Shown here: piece after piece, positions 33,086-42,000 of the stretch | Layout: each line of letters opens with the position of its first letter | Position numbering within the stretch: the stretch's first letter is position 1 | DNA from: Myxococcales bacterium | GTDB taxonomy: Bacteria > Myxococcota_A > Polyangia > Polyangiales > Polyangiaceae | DNA length: 64,000 bases | Assembly: GCA_016212965.1 (NCBI GenBank) | Contig: JACRDA010000280.1 | Location: forward strand, 1 to 64,000 | Direction: 5' to 3' | Position numbers and translations under genes: made by a program | Notes under the pieces: generated by a model | Database searches by the model: none | The model's input: the letters and a program-made list of their open reading frames with translations, nothing else | Told to the model about the DNA's origin: nothing

Positions 33086-34213
33086 CTACTGGCGCTTCGC
33101 CATCATGAACACGACGCGGTCGCGATCCGCGAGGTGCACGACGAACATCGGGTAGAAGACGCCGCAGGGGCCTGCCACCGGGACCTCGACGACGAGGAGG
33201 TTCGGATCGAGCTCGCGCACGGTGATCGGCGCGTCCGACGCCGCGACGGGCGGCGCTTGGGCGAGGAATCGGCCGACCTCGGCCTGCATGGCGCCGGTGT
33301 CCTTCGGGCAGTCGCTCTTCTTCTTTGCGACCGCCGCGACGGCGGTGCAATCGGCGGGCGAGAGGACCTCCTTCTTCATGGCCGCGACGTCGTGGCGGGC
33401 GGCCGCCGCGACGAACGCCCGGGCGACCTCGACGGCGCGTGCGTGCTCCGGCTTCGGTGCGGGGAGCTCGCCCGCGACGAGCGCCGGCGCGCGCGCGGTC
33501 GCCGCCGGGCTGCCCGCTGCCGCGAGCGAGAGCGAGGCGCACACCGGCGCATAGACGTCGGCGAGGGGCCGGCCGTCCGGCTCGAAGGGCGAGCCCATCG
33601 TGCCGCCGAGGAGCGTGTACTCGCAGCTGACGGTCGCCTGCGCGGCCGGGTCGTACAAGACGACGGTCCCCGCGATGCGATCGCCGCCTCTGCTCGTCGT
33701 GTCGACGAGGCGCCCGACCCCGGGGCGCAGCCACTCGATGCCGTCCGAGCCGCCGAGCTGCCGGCGGATGCAGGCCTCCGCCGTCGTCTCCGATGCGTGG
33801 CAAGCGCGACCGCGCAAGGCGAGGCTCCGGAGCTGCCTCGTGAAGTCGGCGCCCGGGCCGAAAGCCGCGCGCGCGGCGCGGCAGGGCGTCAGGATCGTCT
33901 CCTCTTCGTCGAGCGCGATCCCCATACCCGCGGGCACGTCGAGCGTCGCGCGCACCGTGACACCCTCGCGACCCCTTACGGGCAGCTCGAAGGCGAGACG
34001 GCTCGTCCCGTCCGCCGTGGCAGGTGTCGCGGGGGCGGTCGGCGCCGTCGGTGCGGTCGGAGGCGCGGCCCTCGCCGTCGGCGGGGGCGGGGCCGCTGTG
34101 GCGGAGGCCGTGACGGTCGCGGCCGACGCGGTCGCGCGGGGCACCTCGGGCGCGCGGGCGCACGCGGCCGCTGCGATCGCTGCTGCGCCGACGAGGATGA
34201 CGCGACGTCTCAT
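33086..34213 (-). CDS. Putative lipoprotein
   Basis: The protein is 375 aa. It has a signal peptide with lipobox AAAC (~residues 15-18), an Ala/Thr/Pro linker to ~65, then a beta-rich domain with Cys pairs (ILTPCRAARAAF; ACHASETTAEACIRR) and a C-terminal ~130-residue domain with CTAVAAVAKKKSDC and VFYPMFVVHLADRDRVVFMM. A GAGGACC ribosome-binding sequence precedes the ATG. It is placed back-to-tail behind rtcR (129 bp) but has no evident link to RNA repair. Function is unknown; envelope location is predicted. Confidence 0.8.
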   Translation of the reverse strand: MRRRVILVGAAAIAAAACARAPEVPRATASAATVTASATAAPPPPTARAAPPTAPTAPTAPATPATADGTSRLAFELPVRGREGVTVRATLDVPAGMGIALDEEETILTPCRAARAAFGPGADFTRQLRSLALRGRACHASETTAEACIRRQLGGSDGIEWLRPGVGRLVDTTSRGGDRIAGTVVLYDPAAQATVSCEYTLLGGTMGSPFEPDGRPLADVYAPVCASLSLAAAGSPAATARAPALVAGELPAPKPEHARAVEVARAFVAAAARHDVAAMKKEVLSPADCTAVAAVAKKKSDCPKDTGAMQAEVGRFLAQAPPVAASDAPITVRELDPNLLVVEVPVAGPCGVFYPMFVVHLADRDRVVFMMAKRQ

Positions 34214-34341
34214 CTAGGTCCTCGGAGGGCTCGTCGTCTCAGTCTGGACCCGCCCTCGAGGCTGGGTGCCGATGGAGATCCACTTCGTCGATCGGCGGCT
34301 CGATTGGGCCTTCGAGAATGCGGCCGCCGCCCTCACCCGTG

Positions 34342-35952
34342 TCACGCGAGCGCCGCCGCCTTCGCGCGCGCGAAGTCGAGGCCGAAGCGCGCGAGGTACT
34401 TCCGAAGGCGGTCGGCGTCGTTCTTGGTCGCGCGCTTCTCGAGGCTCTTCTCGAAGAGCACGCGACCGGCCGCCGAGAGGGTCGGCTCGCGCTCGCAGGT
34501 CTCGAGCACGACCTCGAGCTGCGCGCGGTCGAAGAGGTCGAGCTCGGCGGCAGAGCGCGCGCCGAGCACCGCCTGGACCCTGCCCGCCGTCGCATGCGCA
34601 GGCCCGCGCCACGCCTCTTCGAGGCGCGCGATCTCGGCATCCACTTCGGTCGTGCGGATCCGCCCGGAAGGGGCGAGCGTCGCCATGCGCGTCACCGCGG
34701 CGCAGAGATCGCGGAAGTTGCCGCGCCAGACGGCGTCGCCGCGGGCCGCGAAACGCAGGAATCGGCGCCGCGCGTCCTCGTCCAAGACGATGCGGCGACC
34801 GGTCTCACGCGCGACCCGCTCGAGCTCGTAGTCGAGGTTCGGGGCGATGTCCTCGGCACGCTCGCGCAGCGTCGGCAGGCGAAAGTGCCAGAGATCGATT
34901 CGCGCGAGGAGGTCCTCGCGGAAGCGTCCCTCCTCGACGCGCGCGCGCAGTTCCCGATTCGTGCCGGCGATGAGCTGGAAGTCGCTCGCGCTCGGGCGCT
35001 CGGCGCCGACCGGCGTGAAGCGCTTGTCCTCTATCGCGCCGAGCAGCATCGCCTGCTCGTCGAGCCCGAGCTCGCCCACCTCGTCGAGGAAGAGGACGCC
35101 GCCGTCCGCAACGGACAGCAGGCCGCGGCGGTCGGCAACCGCACCGGTGAAGGCGCCGCGCTTGTGACCAAAGAGTGTGCTCATCGCCGTGTCGCCGCGC
35201 AAGGTGGCGCAGTTCACCTCGACGAACGTCGCGCTAGCCTGTCCGAGCTCGAGCTTCAGCGCGTGGATGCGGCGCGCGAGCTGCGTCTTGCCAACACCGG
35301 TCGCGCCGCTCAGGAGGATGGGCGCGCGCGAGGTGCCGGCCACGTGCTCGATCCTCTCGATCATCGCGTTGAAGGTGGTGCTCGCGGTCGCGATGCCCGC
35401 CTTGAGGACGCCAGAGCGCCGCGCGCGCTCGGCCTCGTAGCGGCGCGCGAGGCGGTCGTAGCGCGCGAGGTCGAGGTCGATGATCGCGTAGCCCGGCGCG
35501 CTCGAGCCCCCGCGCGGCGGCGCCGTCTGGAGGAGGGCGCCCGGGAAGAAGCGTGTCTCGGTCAGGAGGAAGAGACAGATCTGCACCACGTGCGTGCCCG
35601 TCGTGATGTGGACAAGGTAGCGCTCGCGCTCGGGATCGAACGGGTAGCGGCGCGCGAAGTCGTGCAGGGCCTCGTACACCTCCTCGAAGTCCCAGGCGTC
35701 CTTGACCGGGAACGGGTGCACGCGCACCTCCGTCTCGGGTGACACACGCCGTGCGTCCTCGACGAGTTGCGTCGCCGCCTCAGGCGGCCGCGCGAGGAGC
35801 TCGAGCCGCGTGACGAGGAGATCCTCGTGCTGGAGCGCCGAGAGCGTCGGCCGCCACCGTTGCCAGCGGGCGGGGCCCCGGGCGGCGTCGAGCGTCGTGC
35901 CGTAGAGGCCGATCACGACGGTCGGCAGGCTGGTGGCACGCTGACGCGGCAT
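34342..35952 (-). CDS. rtcR: RtcR, sigma-54 activator of RNA-repair genes
   Basis: The protein is 536 aa from ATG 35952; an in-frame ATG at 35979 exists, but a TATCCT box ends seven bases before 35952. The N-terminal ~180 residues form the RtcR CARF-like sensor (VVIGLYGTTLD; YLVHITTGTHVVQICLFLL). The AAA+ core has GATGVGKTQLARR, GAFTGA, GGVLFLDEVGEL and FREDLLARIDLWHFRLP. The C-terminus holds a basic helical DNA-binding region. In E. coli, RtcR senses RNA damage and activates rtcBA from a sigma-54 promoter. Here it is divergent from rtcB with such a promoter between them. Confidence 0.95.
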   Translation of the reverse strand: MPRQRATSLPTVVIGLYGTTLDAARGPARWQRWRPTLSALQHEDLLVTRLELLARPPEAATQLVEDARRVSPETEVRVHPFPVKDAWDFEEVYEALHDFARRYPFDPERERYLVHITTGTHVVQICLFLLTETRFFPGALLQTAPPRGGSSAPGYAIIDLDLARYDRLARRYEAERARRSGVLKAGIATASTTFNAMIERIEHVAGTSRAPILLSGATGVGKTQLARRIHALKLELGQASATFVEVNCATLRGDTAMSTLFGHKRGAFTGAVADRRGLLSVADGGVLFLDEVGELGLDEQAMLLGAIEDKRFTPVGAERPSASDFQLIAGTNRELRARVEEGRFREDLLARIDLWHFRLPTLRERAEDIAPNLDYELERVARETGRRIVLDEDARRRFLRFAARGDAVWRGNFRDLCAAVTRMATLAPSGRIRTTEVDAEIARLEEAWRGPAHATAGRVQAVLGARSAAELDLFDRAQLEVVLETCEREPTLSAAGRVLFEKSLEKRATKNDADRLRKYLARFGLDFARAKAAALA

Positions 35953-35959
35953 ATCCGAT

Positions 35960-35965
35960 AGGATA
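35960..35965 (-). promoter_or_regulatory. -10 element TATCCT for rtcR, leaderless spacing
   Basis: Within the AT-rich tract 35953-35973, TATCCT (minus strand 35965-35960) is seven bases from ATG 35952. A second TATCCT lies at 35973-35968. Confidence 0.45.
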
Positions 35966-36040
35966 ATAGGATAGCGCATGAGCGCAACTGAGACCGTGTT
36001 CCCATCGCGTTTCTGTGCGGAATTGTTGGTTCGAAGCTCG

Positions 36041-36056
36041 TGGCACGGCGGTCGCT
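36041..36056 (+). promoter_or_regulatory. Sigma-54 (-24/-12) promoter of rtcB
   Basis: TGGCAC-ggcgg-TCGCT matches the consensus TGGCAC-N5-TTGCW at all specified positions but one. It lies 30 bp before the rtcB ATG at 36087, with an AGGGG Shine-Dalgarno sequence at 36073-36077. Together with rtcR this predicts damage-induced transcription of rtcB-rtcA. Confidence 0.82.
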
Positions 36057-36086
36057 ACGGTCATCGGCCGTGAAGGGGCATCGGCC

Positions 36087-37313
36087 ATGACGAGCGAACG
36101 CAGCTACGAGGTGATGGGCGGCCCGGGCGGGCTCGTGAAGATGTGGACGCGAGGCGTCGCGGTCGAGGACGCCGCGCGCCAGCAGCTAGCGAACGTTGCG
36201 AGTCTACCCTTCATCCACAAATGGGTGGCCGCGATGCCGGACGTGCACTGGGGCAGGGGCGCGACCGTCGGCTCGGTCATCCCGACGACGCGGGCGATCA
36301 TCCCCGCCGCCGTAGGGGTCGACCTCGGCTGCGGAATGATGGCCGTCCGCACGACGCTACGCGCGGAGCACCTGCCCGACAACCTCCGCGCGTGCCGGAC
36401 CGCGATCGAGGCCGCCGTGCCCCACGGCCGCACGACGACGCGTTCGGGCCGCGACAAGGGCGCGTGGGGAAGTCCCCCCGAAGCCGTCGCCGCTGCATGG
36501 ACGCGAGACCTCGCGCAGGACTTCGCGGCCATCTGCCAGAAGCACCCCAAGGTCGAGAAGACCAACCACCTCGTCCACCTCGGCACGCTCGGCACGGGCA
36601 ACCACTTCATCGAGCTCTGTCTGGACACGGCCGGCGCCGTCTGGGTGATGCTGCACTCGGGCTCGCGCGGCGTAGGGAACCGCATCGGCAGCTACTTCAT
36701 CGAACTCGCGAGGGACGACATGCGCACCTGGGGCGTGGCGCTCCCCGACCAGGACCTCGCCTACCTCGCCGAGGGCACGAGCTACTTCGACGACTATGTC
36801 GAGGCGGTCGGCTGGGCGCAGCGATTCGCGCGTCTCAGTCGCGAGCTCATGATGCAGCGGGTGCACGACGCGCTCCGCACGGAGCTCGGCCCGTTCGCAG
36901 TCGACGAGCTCGCGGTGAACTGCCACCACAACTACGTCGCCAAGGAGCACCACTACGGCCGCGAGGTGTACGTCACGCGCAAGGGTGCGGTGCGCGCCGG
37001 CCTCGGTGAGCTCGGCATCATCCCCGGCTCGATGGGGACGCGCTCTTACATCGTGCGCGGCCGCGGCAACGAGGAGAGCTTCTGCTCATGCTCGCACGGA
37101 GCCGGCCGGGCGATGAGCCGCACCGAGGCGAAGCGCCGGTTCACCCTCGCCGACCATGCTTGCGCGACGGCCGGCGTCGAGTGCCGCAAGGACGCGGACG
37201 TCATCGACGAGACGCCGATGGCCTACAAGGACATCGACGCCGTCATGGCGGCGCAGGCGGATCTAGTGGAGATCATCCACACGCTCCGCCAGGTCGTATG
37301 TGTGAAGGGGTGA
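36087..37313 (+). CDS. rtcB: RtcB, RNA 3'-phosphate/5'-OH ligase
   Basis: The protein is 408 aa, normal length, from ATG 36087 (upstream in-frame codons lie inside the promoter). It has the RtcB signatures PDVHWGRGATVGSV, the metal-binding VGVDLGCGMMAV, LGTGNHFIEL, LHSGSRGVGN, NCHHNYV, and SCSHGAGRAMSR with the guanylylated His. It joins RNA 2',3'-cyclic phosphate or 3'-phosphate ends to 5'-OH ends using GTP and Mn2+. It is the first gene of the rtcB-rtcA operon, six bases before the next start. Confidence 0.97.
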   Translation: MTSERSYEVMGGPGGLVKMWTRGVAVEDAARQQLANVASLPFIHKWVAAMPDVHWGRGATVGSVIPTTRAIIPAAVGVDLGCGMMAVRTTLRAEHLPDNLRACRTAIEAAVPHGRTTTRSGRDKGAWGSPPEAVAAAWTRDLAQDFAAICQKHPKVEKTNHLVHLGTLGTGNHFIELCLDTAGAVWVMLHSGSRGVGNRIGSYFIELARDDMRTWGVALPDQDLAYLAEGTSYFDDYVEAVGWAQRFARLSRELMMQRVHDALRTELGPFAVDELAVNCHHNYVAKEHHYGREVYVTRKGAVRAGLGELGIIPGSMGTRSYIVRGRGNEESFCSCSHGAGRAMSRTEAKRRFTLADHACATAGVECRKDADVIDETPMAYKDIDAVMAAQADLVEIIHTLRQVVCVKG

Positions 37314-37319
37314 AGCGCC

Positions 37320-38729
37320 ATGTCCGGAGACAACCTGCGAAGTCTGCTCAACCGCGCGCGCTGGCGCGACGCCGGGCTTCACTCGCTCACCATCGACGTG
37401 CGCCACCGCGGTGCGCCAGGCGACCTCCGGCAGGTGCTCGGGAGTCGCATCGCGGAGGTGCGCGCGGGCGGCGTCGAGCTCGTGCCGGACTCGGGCGAGG
37501 GCGACGCCGTCTTCGTGCCCTACCACCGCTTCGTCGCGGTGCGCGGCGGCGACGGCGTCGTCCTCTGGACCAAGGACGGCCGAGCAGCCGCGGCTGCGGA
37601 TGGGAGGGCGACGGACACGGCGCGCCCGGCGGCGGAGAGTGAGCCGGGCGTCGAGGTGGCGCCGACGTTCTCGGTCGTGCTGCGTGCAGCGTCGACGGGC
37701 GAGCCGATGGTGCTCGACGGCAGCGCAGGCGAGGGCGGTGGGCAGATCCTGCGCACCTCGCTCGCGCTTTCGATGATCACGGGGACGCCGTTCGTGCTCG
37801 AGCGGATCCGCGCTCGCCGCGCGAAGCCCGGCCTGATGCGGCAGCACCTCACGTGCGTGCAGGCCGCCGCCGCAATCTCCGGTGCCGAGGTCGAGGGCTC
37901 CCTCCTCGGCAGCGCGCGCCTCGCGTTCCGTCCTGGACCTGTCGTGGGCGGCACACACGACTTCGACGTCGGGAGCGCAGGCTCCGTCGCGCTCGTGCTC
38001 CAGACCCTCGCTTTGCCGCTCGCCCTCGCGAGCCGGCCCTGCCGTGTGCGCGTCCGTGGGGGGACGCACGCGCTCTGGGCGCCGATCCATCCGTTTCTCG
38101 ATGAAGCGTGGTTGCCGCTCGTGCGGGCGGCCGGCGCTGAGGTCGGGCTCGAGCTAGCGGCGGTCGGCTTCCATCCTGCGGGCGGCGGAGAGGTCGTGCT
38201 CACGACCTCTCCGAGCATGGCGCTCGCGCCGATCCACCTCGCGCCGAGCAGCGGACAGCTCGCGCTCCGTGCGCACGCGATCGTCGCGGACCTTCCGGAA
38301 AGCGTCGCCCGACGGGAGCTCGTGGCGCTCGCCGAGGCGCTCGCCGGGGCGCCGCTCGTGCGCTCGAGTGCCACGGTGGCAAGCCCTGGGCCCGGCAACG
38401 CGCTGTGGCTCTCGGCGCGGGACGAGGGCACTGGCGTGACCAACGTGTTCTCCGGCATCGGGGAACGCGGTGTGCGGGCCGAGGCCGTGGGTGGCGCCGT
38501 GGCCGAGCGATTCCTCGCGTGGCGCGAGTCGGGCGCGAGCGTGGAGGAGCACCTCGCCGACCAGCTGATGCTCCCGATCGCGCTCGCCGGCTCGGGGAGC
38601 TTCACGTGCGACGGGCTGTCACTCCACGCCCTGACCAACATCGAGGTCCTCCACGCGTTCACCGGCGCGCGCCTGCGGGCGTTTGCGCTCGACGGCGGAG
38701 CCCGGTTTCGGGTCGCGCTCCGAGCCTGA
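37320..38729 (+). CDS. rtcA: DUF504 (MJ1316)-RtcA fusion, RNA 3'-phosphate cyclase
   Basis: The protein is 469 aa versus ~340 for ordinary RtcA. Residues ~5-90 match DUF504/MJ1316 (LLNRARW, DVRHRGAPGDLRQVLGSRI, VPYHRFVAVRGGDGVVLWTKDG), a domain predicted to recognise cyclic RNA ends. After a ~40-residue linker comes complete RtcA: LDGSAGEGGGQILRTSLALS, RAKPGLMRQHLTCVQAA, GTHDFDVGSAGSVALVLQTL, and EEHLADQ (His ~residue 410) before SLHALTNIEV. RtcA converts 3'-phosphate to 2',3'-cyclic phosphate using ATP. The fusion would bring end recognition and cyclisation together for RtcB. Confidence 0.93.
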   Translation: MSGDNLRSLLNRARWRDAGLHSLTIDVRHRGAPGDLRQVLGSRIAEVRAGGVELVPDSGEGDAVFVPYHRFVAVRGGDGVVLWTKDGRAAAAADGRATDTARPAAESEPGVEVAPTFSVVLRAASTGEPMVLDGSAGEGGGQILRTSLALSMITGTPFVLERIRARRAKPGLMRQHLTCVQAAAAISGAEVEGSLLGSARLAFRPGPVVGGTHDFDVGSAGSVALVLQTLALPLALASRPCRVRVRGGTHALWAPIHPFLDEAWLPLVRAAGAEVGLELAAVGFHPAGGGEVVLTTSPSMALAPIHLAPSSGQLALRAHAIVADLPESVARRELVALAEALAGAPLVRSSATVASPGPGNALWLSARDEGTGVTNVFSGIGERGVRAEAVGGAVAERFLAWRESGASVEEHLADQLMLPIALAGSGSFTCDGLSLHALTNIEVLHAFTGARLRAFALDGGARFRVALRA

Positions 38730-38832
38730 ACGAACCGCGGCCCGACGACGGTGCGCGGGCGCTGCGGCGGCCAGAAGGCGTTCGTCCGCCAGCTCGGGCG
38801 GTCGGCGCGCCACCGTGACGCGCCCGCCGGCT

Positions 38833-38900
38833 ACCGCTGCCACGACGCGAGCGGGAGCTCGATCGCGTCGAAGGGCTCGGCTCGCACGGTCCGACTGCGT
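38833..38900 (-). pseudogene. Possible Uma2 C-terminal remnant
   Basis: The minus-strand translation ending at 38831 contains RTVRAEPFDAIELPLASW, resembling the conserved C-terminal block of Uma2 proteins. Upstream the frame is Arg-rich and the rest of the gene is absent. The same segment holds a perfect 8-bp stem (38843-38850/38863-38870). The remainder of 38730-39018 shows nothing. Confidence 0.3.
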
Positions 38901-39004
38901 CGGGCATCCGCTCGCCTCCGAGGAGCGAGGCCGTGCTGGCGTGGGAGCGCGCCGGGCGCGGCAGCGCGTGGAGGTTCTCCGTGTCGCCGAGGGTGAGCCG
39001 CGGT

Positions 39005-39010
39005 TACACT
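39005..39010 (+). promoter_or_regulatory. -10 element TACACT, leaderless spacing
   Basis: TACACT is followed by eight bases and ATG 39019; no Shine-Dalgarno sequence is present. Confidence 0.45.
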
Positions 39011-39018
39011 CGTGGCGC

Positions 39019-42000
39019 ATGTGCAGAGAGCCCGAGGACGCCCGCGCGCCGACGCCGCGCGCACCGCGCACGGCGCGCACGCCCCGCCGCCGGCCGCTCG
39101 TGGCGCTCGGCCTCGTGCTCGCGGCGCTCGGCGCCTCGACCTGCACCGACGAGTCGGGCCTCTTGCGGGCGAAGCTCATCGAGCACCGCGCGGAGCTCGT
39201 CGGCGGCCCGGTCGCGATGGCCGATCTCGGTGACTTCGTCATCGAGAACGACCTCATGCGCGCGGCCATCCGGGGCTCGGTGGACTCGCCCGCGCCGGGC
39301 GTGTTCGGCGGCTCGCTCGTCGACCTCGACGTGCGGCGCCGGCGCCTCGACACGGCCGGGGGCCTCGGCCACGACCGCTTCGTCGAGACCTTCCCGCTCG
39401 CCAACCTGCTCGTGCCCGAGCCCGAGGCGGCGGAGGTGCGCGTGCTCGCCGACGGCTCGGACGGAGAGACGGCGGCGATCCGCGTCGCGGGCGAGGGCAG
39501 CTACCTCTTCCAGGCGCTCGGCGTGCTGCGCTCGAAGCAGCCCGTGCTCGATCTCTTGTTCCCGAACGTGCGCACGCACATCTTCTTCACGACCGACTAC
39601 ATCCTGCACCCGGGCGAGCGGCACCTCACCGTGCGGACAGAGCTGCGCCTCGACGAGAGTCCGCCGCCCGCGTGCCCGGACGTGCTCTCGTGCCCGCCGT
39701 GCCCCTACGGGCTCGCGCAAGATGACACCGGGTGCCAGATTTGCGAGTGCAGCGAGCTGCTGACGCTCGACCCCTACACCGGGCCCGCGAACGTGTTCGG
39801 CGGCATCCTCGGCGACAGCCCCGACGATCCGGGCGCCACCCGCCGCGCCGGTGTCGTGGCGGGCGACTTCGTGTTCTTCGGCAACCAGAACGACGTCTTC
39901 GCCCCCGGGCCGGGCTTCGACGAGGACGCGGCCGTGCAGGGCGCGAAGAACGCGAGCCGCAACACCTTCCTCGAGCCGCTCGTGTTCGACTTCGTGGCCG
40001 CGGCCGGGGGCGACGTGTCGTACGGCTACTTCGCCCCGACGCCCGCGGGCGCCGCGCCGACCCTCGTCAACGTGCCGCTGTTCGCGTCGGCCGCGACGGC
40101 GTTCCTCACGGGCGGCACGAGCTGTCTCTTCGACACGGTCGACGACGTGAGCTGCGACCGCAACCGCGCCTTCGTCTACGAGCGCTACCTCGTGGTCGGC
40201 GAGGGCGACGTCGCGAGCATCACCGAGGAGATCTACCGCGTGCGCGGCACGCCCACGGGCCGGCTCGCGGGCCACGCCCTGTGGGACGCGACCGGCGAGG
40301 CCGCTCCGAACGCGCACCTCTACCTCCTCGCCGATCCGGAGCCCGGCACCGACTGGACGAGCCTCGACGCCGTCGTGCGCCGCAACCTCGAGACGCGCGG
40401 CGACGCCGGGGTCGTCAACGCGCTCGACGCCGACCGCGGCCTCGACCCCGAGGAGGACGGCGACTTCGGCACCGAGCTGCCCGCGGGCGACTACGTGCTC
40501 GTGGCGCACGACGCGGACAAGGTCGTGCTGTCGCGGCCGTACCCGCTGCACGTCGCGGTCGGCGCGGAGACCGTCGTCGTCGCGCGCCTCCCGACCCCGG
40601 CGCGCGTGCGCTACCGCATCACGGACGAACAGGGCGCGCTCCTGCCCGGCAAGCTCGGCTTCACGGCGCTCGACGACGCCGGCCGCCCGCTCGAGGGCGA
40701 CGGGACGCGCCGGCCCTATCTAGGGCAGGGGCGGCTCGGCAACGGCCTGCGCGCGCAGGGCCTCTCCGCGACGGGCGAGGGCGAGCTCGCCATCGAGCCC
40801 GGCCGCTACCGCATCGCCGTGTCCCACGGGCCCGAGCACGGCCGCTACGTGCTCGACGACGTGACGCTCGCGCCGGGCGCGCTCCTGTCGGTGGACGCCG
40901 TCGTGCCGCGCGAGCTCGACACGACGGGCTGGATGTCGGCCGACCTCCACCTGCACTCGACCCCGAGCTTCGACAGCGGCATGCCGATCGAGCGGCGCGT
41001 GACCACCATCGCGGCCGAGGGAGTCGACTTCGCGGTGTCGACCGATCACGACGTCCACACCGACTACGGGCCCGCCATCCGCGCGCTCGGCCTCGAGCCG
41101 CGGCTCGCGCACGCGGTCGGCGCCGAGGTGACGACGCTCGAGCAGGGCCACTTCATCGGCTTCCCGCTCGTCTACGACGCCCTCACCGTACCGACGCACG
41201 GCGCGCACGACTGGACCTGCGAGGGGGCGGGCGCGATCCTCGCGGGCATCCGCGCGACCGGCGACGGCATCGAGCCGTTCACCGTGAACCCGCACCCGCG
41301 CGACGGTTTCTTCGGCTACATCGACCAGCTCGGGGTCGATCCCTACACGATGCGGCGCGCGCCCTCCTTGCTCGAGGAGGAGAACCCGGTCTTCCGCACC
41401 GCCTCGTGCGACATGGACGGCATGGAGGCGATGGGCGCCAAGCGCTTCGATCTGCAGCGCACGCCCACGGTGGCCGAGGTCGTCGACTACAACCGCTGCC
41501 TCGGGCGCATCGACGCCGCGACCAGCATCGACGAGCTCACGGTGGCCTGCCCGGAGCTCGGGCCCGGCCTGCTCGCGCCGTGCGCGCTCGACGAGCTCTA
41601 CGCGCGCTGCCGCGACCGGAACCGCACGCGGCTCGCCTCGCTCATGACCCGGCGCATCCTCGAGCGCACGCCCGAGGAGCAGCACGCCGACTGGGCCTGG
41701 CCGCTGACGGCGAAGGACAGCCAGCCCTACTGCGATCTCGCCGCCCTCGGCGGTCAGCCCGTCCCGGCCGCGACGCGCGACTTTCCGTGTGCGTACCGCG
41801 CGGGCCAGGTCGACGACTACTTCCGCTACCTCGAGCACGGGCTCGTCCTGACGCAGATAGGCTCGAGCGACGGGCACGACGCCATGAAGGAGCCGGGTTA
41901 CCCGCGCACCTTCTTCAAGAGCCCCACCGACGACCCGCGCGCGCTCGCCGTCGAGGACGCCGTCACGGCCCTGCGCGCCGGCAACGCCTTCGCGACCTAC

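Noticed and set aside
38843-38870. Intrinsic terminator after rtcA
   Set aside because: The 8-bp stem has a 12-base loop, lies 113 bp after the stop and lacks a T-tract, so it is mentioned only within the remnant entry.
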